The position numbers were made by a program, and so were the translations under genes. Below are positions 11,401 to 18,041 of a stretch of DNA of 64,000 nucleotides, piece after piece; positions within the stretch are counted from its first letter, which is position 1; each line of letters opens with the position of its first letter. Source of the stretch: Streptomyces sp. NBC_00250 (GTDB lineage: Bacteria > Actinomycetota > Actinomycetes > Streptomycetales > Streptomycetaceae); contig NZ_CP108088.1 of the NCBI RefSeq assembly GCF_036192275.1, forward strand, positions 1,984,001-2,048,000, given 5' to 3'. A model generated the notes under the pieces. The model was not told where the DNA came from, did not search any database, and saw only the letters and a program-made list of their open reading frames with translations.

Positions 11401-12498
11401 ACCTGGGTCGACCTGGGCGTCTACAACTTCACCGGCACCCCGAAGGTCGAGCTGTCGAACACCACCGGTGACGGCACGGCGGACCACAACATCGCCTGGG
11501 ACGCCGTGGCCTTCCAGCCACTTCCCGGCAAGCCCAAGCACATGGTCGTCGCCATGGGCGACTCGTACTCCTCCGGCGAGGGCGCGGGCGCCTACTCCCC
11601 CGAGTCCGACACCTCCCACGGCACCAGCCAGTGGAACGCCTGCCGCCGCAGCGCCAACTCCTGGGCACGCAAGGTCGTCCTGCCCTCTCAGAGCGCCACC
11701 ATCGGCACGCTCTCCGACGGTTTCAGCTCCGCTGTCGCATTCCAGAACGTGACCTGCTCCGGGGCGATGACCAAGAACGTGGCCTCCGTACCGTCCGGCA
11801 ACACTCCTCAAGCCCATGGTGAGGGCCAGTTCCGGGAAGTACGCCAGACCGAGTCGGGTGTCCTGGACTCGAACACCACGCTGGTGATGCTCACTCTTGG
11901 CGGCAACGACGAGGGGGGCTTCGCCAACGCCATGCAGGAGTGCGGAAGCCTGAGCAACTGCAGCAACGACTCGACCTTCCTGCCCCGCAACAAGGCCATC
12001 GTGGACCGGATGATCCCCGATCTGAAGAGCGTCCTGGAGACCATCGCGACGAAGGCCCCCAACGCGTCGATCGTGCTCATGGGATACCCGGAGCTGCTCA
12101 GCCGCACGGTCAAGTGCTCGGGATCGTGGTACTACGACCTGACGGAGGTGGCCGCCCTCGCCGACCTCGTGAACTATGCCGATGCGGAGCAGCGGAAGGT
12201 GGCGGATGGTCTCCGCACCGGCCAGCAGAAGCTCAAGATCCAGTACGCCAACCCCGTCGACGCGTTCGTGGGACACGGCGGCTGCGATGAACCGGAGTGG
12301 ATCAACAAGATCGTCATAGGTCCGAACGGTGACGGCGACTTCCATGCCGGAGACCCTGCCTCCCAGGCTTGCACATGGGAGTGGCTCGGCGGGGACTGCC
12401 TCAGCCGTGAGTCCTTCCACCCGAAGAGTTCGGGTACGACGGGCTACGCTCAGGTGATGGTGAGCCGCCTGAACGAGATCGGATACACAGGTATCTGA
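8476..12498 (+). CDS. Large secreted protein: propeller-like N-terminus, lytic-transglycosylase-like domain, golvesin-like domain, SGNH hydrolase
   Basis: 1340 residues from GTG 8476. A signal peptide ends near residue 38 (ATA|APD). About 60-320 is beta-rich and propeller-like. After a Thr/Ser/Pro linker, about 455-640 has a lytic-transglycosylase signature: LAQESNLWQA (E536) and later NSDCGYGVGQVTDGM. About 830-1010 resembles a golvesin/carbohydrate-binding domain. The C-terminus is a GDSL/SGNH esterase: GDSYSSGEG (S1030), GGND (N1144), and ESFHP with H1315. Expected to act outside the cell on peptidoglycan or on esterified polymers. Downstream 145-aa gene begins one base after the stop. Domain borders are estimates. 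Confidence 0.8.
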   Translation: MNRQVHTPTRHLRGPAALVLSAALAGGLLQAAGPATAAPDPGETPRATSPSTPSGKGPDPRTVPSPDKNLGSTWKTSTDRVVTTAADAGGLRILAANGSDAFAWKTVAVLAEPGMQADTWIGNACVMDRSHAAVAYAPRTFTNRPDLMTGGAFTAIVDIDSGQVTKLPFTASLAYFDPSCNPATGTALFSAFRDDRSRLLTVDTTGDVVSDTDVTGQVTSAVPVADGAVAARGRKLVHVNRKGKVESLATASGVPSEIRASGKNGIAFLDHRDSTAYARLWRADRAAVSTLATGKLGDLGLKQGHTGKVFLTGTPTAPSRTAGTGIVPLAVPADVAVSGEGRLAVDPVLAPTVRRGLNRLKGAGHDSTAAEPPRETTGEAPAPPDEERPVTVTATATATGEEFTQSVRETSSAPGKDTASPALPDTSAADRSATGSATRAAASLANDPVDTDRWCSVPRNDVNSQALQPTPNQVEWAVDMAVRGELRSQWITQGGWRSQIGLLTVDPQALFPRPELKGGGSGRIPAQVLLGVLAQESNLWQAESGAIPGQMGNPLAAVAGFYGHKGSDSDSYWKINWENSDCGYGVGQVTDGMRMAGHEKTGETALSPQKQRAVALDYTVNIAASMYILADKWNQVHTDGQKITINNDDPAKPENWFAALWNYNLGFNPPTTPGAPWGLGWYNNPANPMYPASRGPFMENSPTDAANPQKWPYQEKALGWGAWSMDTGRSYATSGRQDWPGEAGFASAGFRPAWWTSVGDRTRIKPPLSAFCNTVNSCDPNNPPQCGTELCYMQYWYRGYNVTWKNDCASTCGNEDIKYQTLRAEPGRGTRLQYGTPSCTPPTGFPSNALVVESLPGGAQTWSDCGTSQSAGSFQFSFNPDADGEYEAKGDLHQIGGGYDGHFWYAHTRDSARLGGFNGRMTVTGTWTLNQNLNWARVLVHQPDTGARTQQAQYVIKGVAGGDRNRYVNTHFSKNTWVDLGVYNFTGTPKVELSNTTGDGTADHNIAWDAVAFQPLPGKPKHMVVAMGDSYSSGEGAGAYSPESDTSHGTSQWNACRRSANSWARKVVLPSQSATIGTLSDGFSSAVAFQNVTCSGAMTKNVASVPSGNTPQAHGEGQFREVRQTESGVLDSNTTLVMLTLGGNDEGGFANAMQECGSLSNCSNDSTFLPRNKAIVDRMIPDLKSVLETIATKAPNASIVLMGYPELLSRTVKCSGSWYYDLTEVAALADLVNYADAEQRKVADGLRTGQQKLKIQYANPVDAFVGHGGCDEPEWINKIVIGPNGDGDFHAGDPASQACTWEWLGGDCLSRESFHPKSSGTTGYAQVMVSRLNEIGYTGI

Positions 12499-12499
12499 G

Positions 12500-12937
12500 A
12501 TGACGCAAGAACCGGGCCCGCGTACCTGGTCGGCCCCTCTGACGAGCAGGCTGAACGGGTGCGCGGGCATGGTCCTCGGTGCGGCCGTACTGGCCTTCGT
12601 GGCAGTCGCGCTGCTGGTCGCCCATGCCGTGCCGGCGTTCTTCGACCGACCCGATCCGGTCCCGGAGGAGGCGGTCGGCAAGCAAGTGGGACTGACCCGG
12701 TACCGCCTCGGCCAAGCGCTGGAGGACGGCACACTGACCGACCTGGAGATCGGCCGAGCAGCGGGCGGAGATTGGCGTGCGGAGCGGGACCGCACACCGC
12801 CGCGCATCGTGGTGAAGTATCCGGTGCCGGGTGAAGAAAAGTCCTACCAGTGCCATGCGTTCACGTTTCCGGACGGGCTGAAGGCAGGAGCGCCTGTCAC
12901 GAGCCAGAAGCTGAACGGCTGTCCATCTGAGTGGTAG
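12500..12937 (+). CDS. Small single-pass membrane protein
   Basis: 145 residues; its ATG lies one base after the TGA of the SGNH-hydrolase gene, so the two are translationally linked. One transmembrane helix (about residues 24-46), then an extracytoplasmic domain with an exposed Cys pair (YQCHAF and NGCPSEW at the C-terminus). No known domain. It may be a partner or membrane anchor for the large secreted protein, judged only from the coupling. A strong hairpin follows at 12947. Confidence 0.7.
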   Translation: MTQEPGPRTWSAPLTSRLNGCAGMVLGAAVLAFVAVALLVAHAVPAFFDRPDPVPEEAVGKQVGLTRYRLGQALEDGTLTDLEIGRAAGGDWRAERDRTPPRIVVKYPVPGEEKSYQCHAFTFPDGLKAGAPVTSQKLNGCPSEW

Positions 12938-12946
12938 GGGTCCGGT

Positions 12947-12972
12947 GGCCCGGCACGACGTCGTGCCGGGCC
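12947..12972. terminator. Bidirectional terminator, 26-bp perfect palindrome
   Basis: Perfect inverted repeat of GGCCCGGCACGAC with no spacer, between the convergent genes ending at 12937 and 13039. It can form a hairpin in transcripts from both sides. Confidence 0.75.
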
Positions 12973-12974
12973 GG

Positions 12975-13043
12975 CGGAGGTTCGGCGGCCGGTCAGGCGG
13001 AGGTTCGGCGGCCGGTCAGGCGGAGGTTCGGCGGCCGGTCAGG
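12975..13043. repeat. Triplicated 23-bp tandem repeat spanning a stop codon
   Basis: Three identical 23-bp units (12975-12997, 12998-13020, 13021-13043), each starting CGGAGGTTCGG. On the minus strand each unit carries a TGA, and the TGA at 13041-13039 in the third unit is the stop of the LLM oxidoreductase. The array therefore duplicates the end of that gene into the terminator region. Identity of the units points to recent slippage. Confidence 0.9.
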
Positions 13044-14055
13044 CGTTGATCGCGGGGATGATGTCGGAGCCGTAGGCGTCGATGGTGCCCTCGCGGTTGT
13101 CGTGCATGTCGTAGACGGCGAACTGGTCGACGCCGAGGTCCTTGAGATGGCGGAGCTTGGCGATGTGGGCCTCGGGGGGCCCGAGGAGGCAGAAGCGGTC
13201 GACGATCTCGTCGGGGACGAAGACGGTGTCGGGGTTGTCGGCACGGCCGTGGTGGGAGTAGTCGTAGCCCTGCCGGTCCTTGATGTAGGCCGTCAGCTCC
13301 TCCGGGACCATCGAGGAGTGCTCGCCGTACTTGGACACCAGGTCGGCGACGTGGTTGCCGACCATGCCGCCGAACCAGCGGCACTGGTCCCGGGCGTGGG
13401 CCAGGGCCTCCGGGGAGTCGTCCGCCGTGACGTAGGCGGGGGCGGCGACGCAGATCGTGAGGGCCTCGGGGTCGCGGCCGGCCTCCCGGGCCGCCTCCCG
13501 GACGGCCTTGACCATCCATTCGGTGAGGAAGGGGTCGGCGAGCTGGAGGATGAAGCCGTCGGCCTTCTGTCCGGCGAGGGCGAGCGCCCTGGGGCCGTAG
13601 GCCGCCATCCAGACGGGAAGCCTTCCGTTCGTGATCCACGGGATGCGGATCGCGTTGCCGTCGACCTCGGCCTCCCGGCCCTCCGCCAGGTCTCGGATGA
13701 CGTCGATGGCCTCCCCGAGCCGGGCGAGGGTGTTGGGCTTGCGGCCGGCGACGCGCATCGCGGAGTCGCCTCGGCCGATGCCGCAGACGGTGCGGTTGCC
13801 GTACATGTCGTTGAGGGTGGCGAAGGTGGAGGCCGTGACCTCCCACGTACGCGTCCCGGGGTTGGTGACCATGGGGCCGACGTGGAGTTTCGTGGTGTTG
13901 GCAAGGATCTGGCTGTAGATGACGAAGGGTTCCTGCCAGAGCACGGCGGAGTCGAAGGTCCAGCCGTAGCGGAAGCCGTTGCGCTCCGCCCGGCGCATCA
14001 GGCCGACGACCTGCGAGGCGGGCGGGTCGGTCTGCAGGACAAGTCCGAAGTCCAC
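13039..14055 (-). CDS. LLM-class F420-dependent oxidoreductase (TIGR03842-like)
   Basis: 338 residues with the luciferase-like TIM-barrel layout: N-terminal MDFGLVLQTDPP, NTTKLHVGPMVTNPGTR (cofactor region) and TVCGIGRGDSAMR. This subgroup uses coenzyme F420 and is typically found beside dihydropyrimidinase genes. Last gene of the leftward operon; 45 bp separate it from the dihydropyrimidinase. It probably performs a reductive or oxidative step on a cyclic amide substrate, but the reaction has not been deduced here. Its stop codon lies in a 23-bp tandem repeat. Confidence 0.88.
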   Translation of the reverse strand: MDFGLVLQTDPPASQVVGLMRRAERNGFRYGWTFDSAVLWQEPFVIYSQILANTTKLHVGPMVTNPGTRTWEVTASTFATLNDMYGNRTVCGIGRGDSAMRVAGRKPNTLARLGEAIDVIRDLAEGREAEVDGNAIRIPWITNGRLPVWMAAYGPRALALAGQKADGFILQLADPFLTEWMVKAVREAAREAGRDPEALTICVAAPAYVTADDSPEALAHARDQCRWFGGMVGNHVADLVSKYGEHSSMVPEELTAYIKDRQGYDYSHHGRADNPDTVFVPDEIVDRFCLLGPPEAHIAKLRHLKDLGVDQFAVYDMHDNREGTIDAYGSDIIPAINA

Positions 14056-14100
14056 GCGGGACCTCCTGGTTCGTTCGGTGCGGTTCGGTCCTGGGGTGGC

Positions 14101-15504
14101 TCAGCCCAGGTACTGGCAGGTGGACCTGGGGGTGAAGGTGCCGTGGCCGGCGTGACCGACGTACTTGCGCTGGTCGACGACGAGTTCGCCGCGCGAGAGG
14201 ACGGTCTCGACCTGGCCGGTGACCGTCTTCCCCTCGTACGCCGAGTAGTCGACGTTCATGTGGTGGGTGTCCACGGACAGCGTCTGGACGGCGTGCGGGT
14301 CGTAGATGACGATGTCGGCGTCGGCGCCGGGGGCGATCGTGCCCTTCTGCGGATAGAGGCCGAACATCCGGGCCGGTGACGCGCAGGCGATCTCGATCCA
14401 CCGGCGCCGTGAGATGTGCCCGTCGACGACCGCCTGGTGGAGGAGGTCCATGCGGTTCTCCACCCCGGGAAGACCGTTGGGGATCTTCGAGAAGTCTCCG
14501 ATTCCGAGGTCCTTCTGGCCCGTGAAGCAGAACGGGCAGTGGTCGGTGGACACCACTTGGAGGTCGTTGGTCCGCAGCCCGCGCCAGAGCGCCGCCTGGT
14601 GCTCCTTCGGCCTGAGCGGGGTGCTGCACACGTACTTCGCGCCCTCGAAGCCCGGCTCCGCGAGGTTGTCGGTGGAGAGGAAGAGGTACTGGGGGCAGGT
14701 CTCGCCGAAGACGGGCAGCCCCTTGTCGCGGGCGGTCGCGATCTCGGCGACCGCCTCCTCGGCCGAGACGTGGACGACGTACAGCGGCGCCCCCGCCACC
14801 CGCGCGAGCTGGATCGCCCGGTGGGTGGCCTCCGCCTCCAGGAGCGCCTTGCGGACCTCCCCGTGGTAGCGGGGGTCGGTCTCGCCGCGGGCGAGGGCCT
14901 GCTCGACGAGGACGTCGATCGCGATGCCGTTCTCGGCGTGCATCATGATCAGCCCGCCGTTGTCGGCGGAGCGCTGCATGGCCCGCAGGATCTTGCCGTC
15001 GTCGCTGTAGAAGACGCCGGGGTAGGCCATGAAGAGCTTGAAGGAGGTGATGCCCTCCTGGACGAGCCGGTCCATCTCCTTGAGCGTGTGCTCGTTGACG
15101 TCGGAGAGGATCATGTGGAAGGCGTAGTCGATCGCACAGTTTCCGTCGGCCTTGGCGTACCAGGCGTCGAGCCCCTCGCGCAGGCTGTGGCCGACGCTCT
15201 GGACGGCGAAGTCGACGATGGTGGTGGTGCCGCCCCAGGCCGCGGCGCGGGTGCCGGTCTCGAAGGTGTCGGAGGCGAAGGTGCCGCCGAAGGGCAGCTC
15301 CATGTGGGTGTGGGCGTCGACGCCGCCGGGCAGCACGTAGCGGTCGGTGGCGTCGATCGTCCGTTCGGCGGTCCAGCCGGCCGCCACGTCCGAGCCGTGG
15401 GCCGCGAGGGCGACCACGCGGCCGTCCTCGATCAGCACATCGGCGTGGAGTTCGTCGGCGGCGGTGACGACGAGGCCGCCCCGGATGACGGTACGGGTGC
15501 TCAC
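14101..15504 (-). CDS. hydA: Dihydropyrimidinase / D-hydantoinase
   Basis: 467 residues of the cyclic amidohydrolase superfamily. Metal ligands: DAHTHMELPFGG near the N-terminus, the carbamylated lysine in TSFKLFMAYPG, MMHAENG, YVVHVSAEEA and the terminal Asp in STDHCPFCFTGQK. It opens dihydrouracil, dihydrothymine or 5-substituted hydantoins to N-carbamoyl amino acids in the cytosol. The product is the substrate of the C-N hydrolase at the head of the operon, and the aminotransferase between them would remove the resulting beta-alanine-type product. Preceded by an 8-bp repeat array in the 100-bp gap. Confidence 0.93.
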   Translation of the reverse strand: MSTRTVIRGGLVVTAADELHADVLIEDGRVVALAAHGSDVAAGWTAERTIDATDRYVLPGGVDAHTHMELPFGGTFASDTFETGTRAAAWGGTTTIVDFAVQSVGHSLREGLDAWYAKADGNCAIDYAFHMILSDVNEHTLKEMDRLVQEGITSFKLFMAYPGVFYSDDGKILRAMQRSADNGGLIMMHAENGIAIDVLVEQALARGETDPRYHGEVRKALLEAEATHRAIQLARVAGAPLYVVHVSAEEAVAEIATARDKGLPVFGETCPQYLFLSTDNLAEPGFEGAKYVCSTPLRPKEHQAALWRGLRTNDLQVVSTDHCPFCFTGQKDLGIGDFSKIPNGLPGVENRMDLLHQAVVDGHISRRRWIEIACASPARMFGLYPQKGTIAPGADADIVIYDPHAVQTLSVDTHHMNVDYSAYEGKTVTGQVETVLSRGELVVDQRKYVGHAGHGTFTPRSTCQYLG

Positions 15505-15520
15505 GGGACTCTCCCTGCTC

Positions 15521-15584
15521 GATACGGCGATACGGCGATACGGCGATACGGCGATACGGAGATACGGCGATACGGCGATACGGC
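15521..15584. repeat. Octanucleotide tandem array (8 x 8 bp)
   Basis: Eight contiguous units of GATACGGC, with one variant (GATACGGA, unit 5, 15553-15560). It lies in the 100-bp gap between the aminotransferase stop (15605) and the hydA start (15504), ending 16 bp before the start codon. It may be prone to length change by slippage and could alter expression of hydA. Confidence 0.92.
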
Positions 15585-15604
15585 GGGATGGTGCTGAGGA
15601 GTGA

Positions 15605-16885
15605 CTACAGCTGTCGAAGGGCCTCTTCGAGCATTGCCGCGCCCTCCTCCGCCTCGGCGACGGTGAGCGAGAGCGGTGGGGCGATGCGCAGGGTGCTGGT
15701 GTTGTGGCCGCCGCCCTTGCCGATCAGCAGGCCGTTCTCGCGGGCGGCCTCCAGGACGGCGGCTGCCGCGTCCGGGTCGGCGCGGTCGGAGCCCGGTTCG
15801 GTGAGCTCGATGCCGATCATGAGACCGCGGCCGCGGACCTCCCGTACCGCCTCGACTCCGGCGCAGGCGGCCCTGACCCGCTCGATGAGCAGACCGCCGA
15901 CCCGGCGCGCGTTGCCCTGGAGGTCGTGCTCCAGGAGGTACGAGAGGTTGGCGAGCCCGGCCGCCATGGTGACGGGCGAACCACCGAAGGTGGAGATGGA
16001 GTTGGCGTCGATGCTGTTCATGATGTCGGCGCGGGCGACGACCCCGCCGACGGACATGCCGTTGCCGATGCCCTTGGCGAAGGTGAGGATGTCGGGCGGC
16101 CCGGCCTGATCGTGCGCCTGCCAGCCCCAGAAGTGCTCGCCGGTACGACCCCAGCCGGTCTGCACCTCGTCGGAGATCCACAGGATGCCGTGCCGGTCGA
16201 GGACCCTGCGGAAGGCGGCGTACAGACCGTCGGGCGGGGCGGTGAAGCCGCCGACGCCCTGGATGGGTTCGGCGATGAGCGCGGCGACGTCCCGGGTGTG
16301 GCCGAGGAGGTCCTCCAGGTCCGCGACGCAGGCCTCGATGAACCGCTCGTCGGTGTACTGGGCGTACGGGCCTCGGGTGCGGACGCCGCCGTGCACGTAC
16401 AGGGTCTGCAGCGGCGAGAGGCTGGTGGGCGACCAGGCGCGGTTGCCGGTGATGCCGACGGTGGAGAAGGAACGGCCGTGGTAGCTGTTCCGCATGGCCA
16501 GGATCTGGTTCGAACGCCGGTGGGCGGTGGCGAGGAGGAGCGCCGTGTCGTTGGCCTCGGTGCCGGAAGTGGTGAAGAAGACACGGGCGTCGGGGATGCC
16601 GGAGAGTCCGGCGATCCGCTCGGCGAGCTCCACCATCGGGCGGTTGAGGTAGAGCGTCGAGGAGTGGATGATCCGCCCGGCCTGCTCGGCGACCGCCTTG
16701 GTGACCTCGGGCAGGGCGTGGGCGGTCATGGTGGTGAGGATGCCGCCGAAGAAGTCGAGGTACCGGCGTCCGTCGGCGTCCCAGACATGGCGCCCCTCGC
16801 CGTGGGTGATCTCGATGGGGTCCTTGTAGTAGAGGGCGACCCAGTCGGGGATGACGGCCTTGTGCCGGTCGAAGAGGCTGCTCAC
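15605..16885 (-). CDS. Class III (omega) PLP-dependent aminotransferase
   Basis: 426 residues from GTG 16885. Class III signatures: DGRRYLDFFGGI, TTSGTEANDTALLLA, NSYHGRSFSTVG, the PLP-binding aspartate in ILWISDEVQTGWGRTG, and the Schiff-base lysine in TFAKGIGNG. Members in this setting transaminate beta-alanine or 3-aminoisobutyrate to the semialdehyde, the last step of reductive pyrimidine breakdown. The GTG overlaps the TGA of the upstream C-N hydrolase by four bases (GTGA, 16882-16885), indicating translational coupling. Confidence 0.9.
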   Translation of the reverse strand: MSSLFDRHKAVIPDWVALYYKDPIEITHGEGRHVWDADGRRYLDFFGGILTTMTAHALPEVTKAVAEQAGRIIHSSTLYLNRPMVELAERIAGLSGIPDARVFFTTSGTEANDTALLLATAHRRSNQILAMRNSYHGRSFSTVGITGNRAWSPTSLSPLQTLYVHGGVRTRGPYAQYTDERFIEACVADLEDLLGHTRDVAALIAEPIQGVGGFTAPPDGLYAAFRRVLDRHGILWISDEVQTGWGRTGEHFWGWQAHDQAGPPDILTFAKGIGNGMSVGGVVARADIMNSIDANSISTFGGSPVTMAAGLANLSYLLEHDLQGNARRVGGLLIERVRAACAGVEAVREVRGRGLMIGIELTEPGSDRADPDAAAAVLEAARENGLLIGKGGGHNTSTLRIAPPLSLTVAEAEEGAAMLEEALRQL

Positions 16886-17724
16886 GGCTGCACCAGCCCG
16901 TCGTACGCGTCGGGGCGCCGGTCCCGGTAGAACGCCCATTGCTGGCGCACTTCCTCGATCAGCCCGAAGTCGAGGTCGCGGACGAGGAGTTCCTCGGTCT
17001 TGTCGGAGGCGACGTCGCCGACGAACCGGCCGCGCGGGTCGACGAAGTAGCTCGTGCCGTAGAAGTCGTTGTCGCCGTACTCCTCGATGCCGACGCGGTT
17101 GATGGCGGCGACGAAGTACTCGTTGGCGACGGCCGCGGCGGGCTGCTCCAGCTGCCAGAGGTAGGAGGAGAGGCCGCGGTGGGTGGCCGAGGGGTTGTAG
17201 ACCAACTGTGCGCCGTTGAGGCCGAGTTGGCGCCACCCTTCGGGGAAGTGCCGGTCGTAGCAGATGTAGACCCCGACCCTTCCGACGGCCGTGTCGAAGA
17301 CCGGCCAGCCCGCGTTCCCCGGGCGGAAGTAGTACTTCTCCCAGAATCCCTTGACCTGGGGGATGTGGTGCTTGCGGTACTTGCCGAGGTAGCTGCCGTC
17401 GGCGTCGATCACGGCGGCGGTGTTGTAGTAGAAGCCCTCGCTCTCGACCTCGAAGACGGGCACCACGATCACCATGCCGGTCTCCCGGGCGAGCTCCCGC
17501 ATCCTGCTGACGGTGGGGCCGTCGGGGACGGGCTCGGCCCAGCGGTAGTGCTCGGGCTCCTGGACCTGGCAGAAGTAGGGGGCGTTGAACACCTCCTGGA
17601 AGCCGATCACCTTGGCACCCTGGCGGGCGGCCTCCCGGGCGTACTCCTCGTGTTTGGCGATCATGGATTCGGTGTCGCCGGTCCAGGTCGCCTGGACGAG
17701 CGCGGCGCGTACGACGTCGGTCAT
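16882..17724 (-). CDS. Nitrilase-superfamily C-N hydrolase (beta-ureidopropionase-like)
   Basis: 280 residues from the ATG at 17724, preceded by AAGGAG at good spacing; an ATG 18 bases upstream lacks this. Catalytic Glu-Lys-Cys triad: FQEVFNAPYF, KYRKHHIPQVKGFWEKYYF and VGVYICYDRHFPEGWR. The long match to N-carbamoyl-beta-alanine / N-carbamoylputrescine amidohydrolases, together with hydA downstream, supports release of CO2, NH3 and the amino acid from N-carbamoyl intermediates. First gene of the leftward operon; a possible operator lies 34-58 bp upstream. Confidence 0.9.
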   Translation of the reverse strand: MTDVVRAALVQATWTGDTESMIAKHEEYAREAARQGAKVIGFQEVFNAPYFCQVQEPEHYRWAEPVPDGPTVSRMRELARETGMVIVVPVFEVESEGFYYNTAAVIDADGSYLGKYRKHHIPQVKGFWEKYYFRPGNAGWPVFDTAVGRVGVYICYDRHFPEGWRQLGLNGAQLVYNPSATHRGLSSYLWQLEQPAAAVANEYFVAAINRVGIEEYGDNDFYGTSYFVDPRGRFVGDVASDKTEELLVRDLDFGLIEEVRQQWAFYRDRRPDAYDGLVQP

Positions 17725-17757
17725 GATCTGCTCCTTCGGCACGGCGTCAGAGAGCCT

Positions 17758-17782
17758 CTACGCACGTAGATGCGGTGCGTAG
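17758..17782. promoter_or_regulatory. Possible operator of the pyrimidine-catabolic operon
   Basis: Inverted repeat CTACGCAC (17758-17765) / GTGCGTAG (17775-17782), 9-base spacer, located 34-58 bp upstream of the operon's first start codon. Position and symmetry fit a repressor or activator site. No regulator gene is adjacent, so the binding protein is unknown. Confidence 0.5.
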
Positions 17783-17875
17783 GAGGAGAACGTAAGCCCC
17801 GTCACACCCCGGAGCAAGACCGCCGCCGGTAAGCGGCCGGGTCGATCATGTTTCATACCCGAGTGGTCCACGTCG

Positions 17876-17913
17876 GACACGTACCGACACGTACGGGCAT
17901 GACTGACACGTGC
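17876..17913. promoter_or_regulatory. Three direct repeats GACACGTRC in the upstream region
   Basis: GACACGTAC at 17876-17884 and 17886-17894 and GACACGTGC at 17905-17913, in the 317-bp space between the operon start and the stop at 18042. Each contains an ACGT core. The rest of this intergenic stretch is a C/G-rich spacer with no gene seen. Confidence 0.35.
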
Positions 17914-18041
17914 GTGCCGAGCCCCTTCGCGGGGCGGGCGTCTCCCGCCGGGTCCCCGCCCGTCCGCCGCCCGTCCCCCGCACCCACCCCGCCGCCCGGC
18001 GCGTCCGCGGCGCCCGTCCGTGATGCCCGAGCCCGGGCCCG

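Noticed and set aside
15605..17236. Longer N-terminus for the aminotransferase
   Set aside because: The extension overlaps the C-N hydrolase gene out of frame; the GTG at 16885 with the GTGA overlap and an aminotransferase-like beginning is better.
17821..18041. Possible small gene in the gap before the hydrolase operon
   Set aside because: Short frames are Pro/Arg-rich and lack RBS; the gap is better explained as promoter and spacer.
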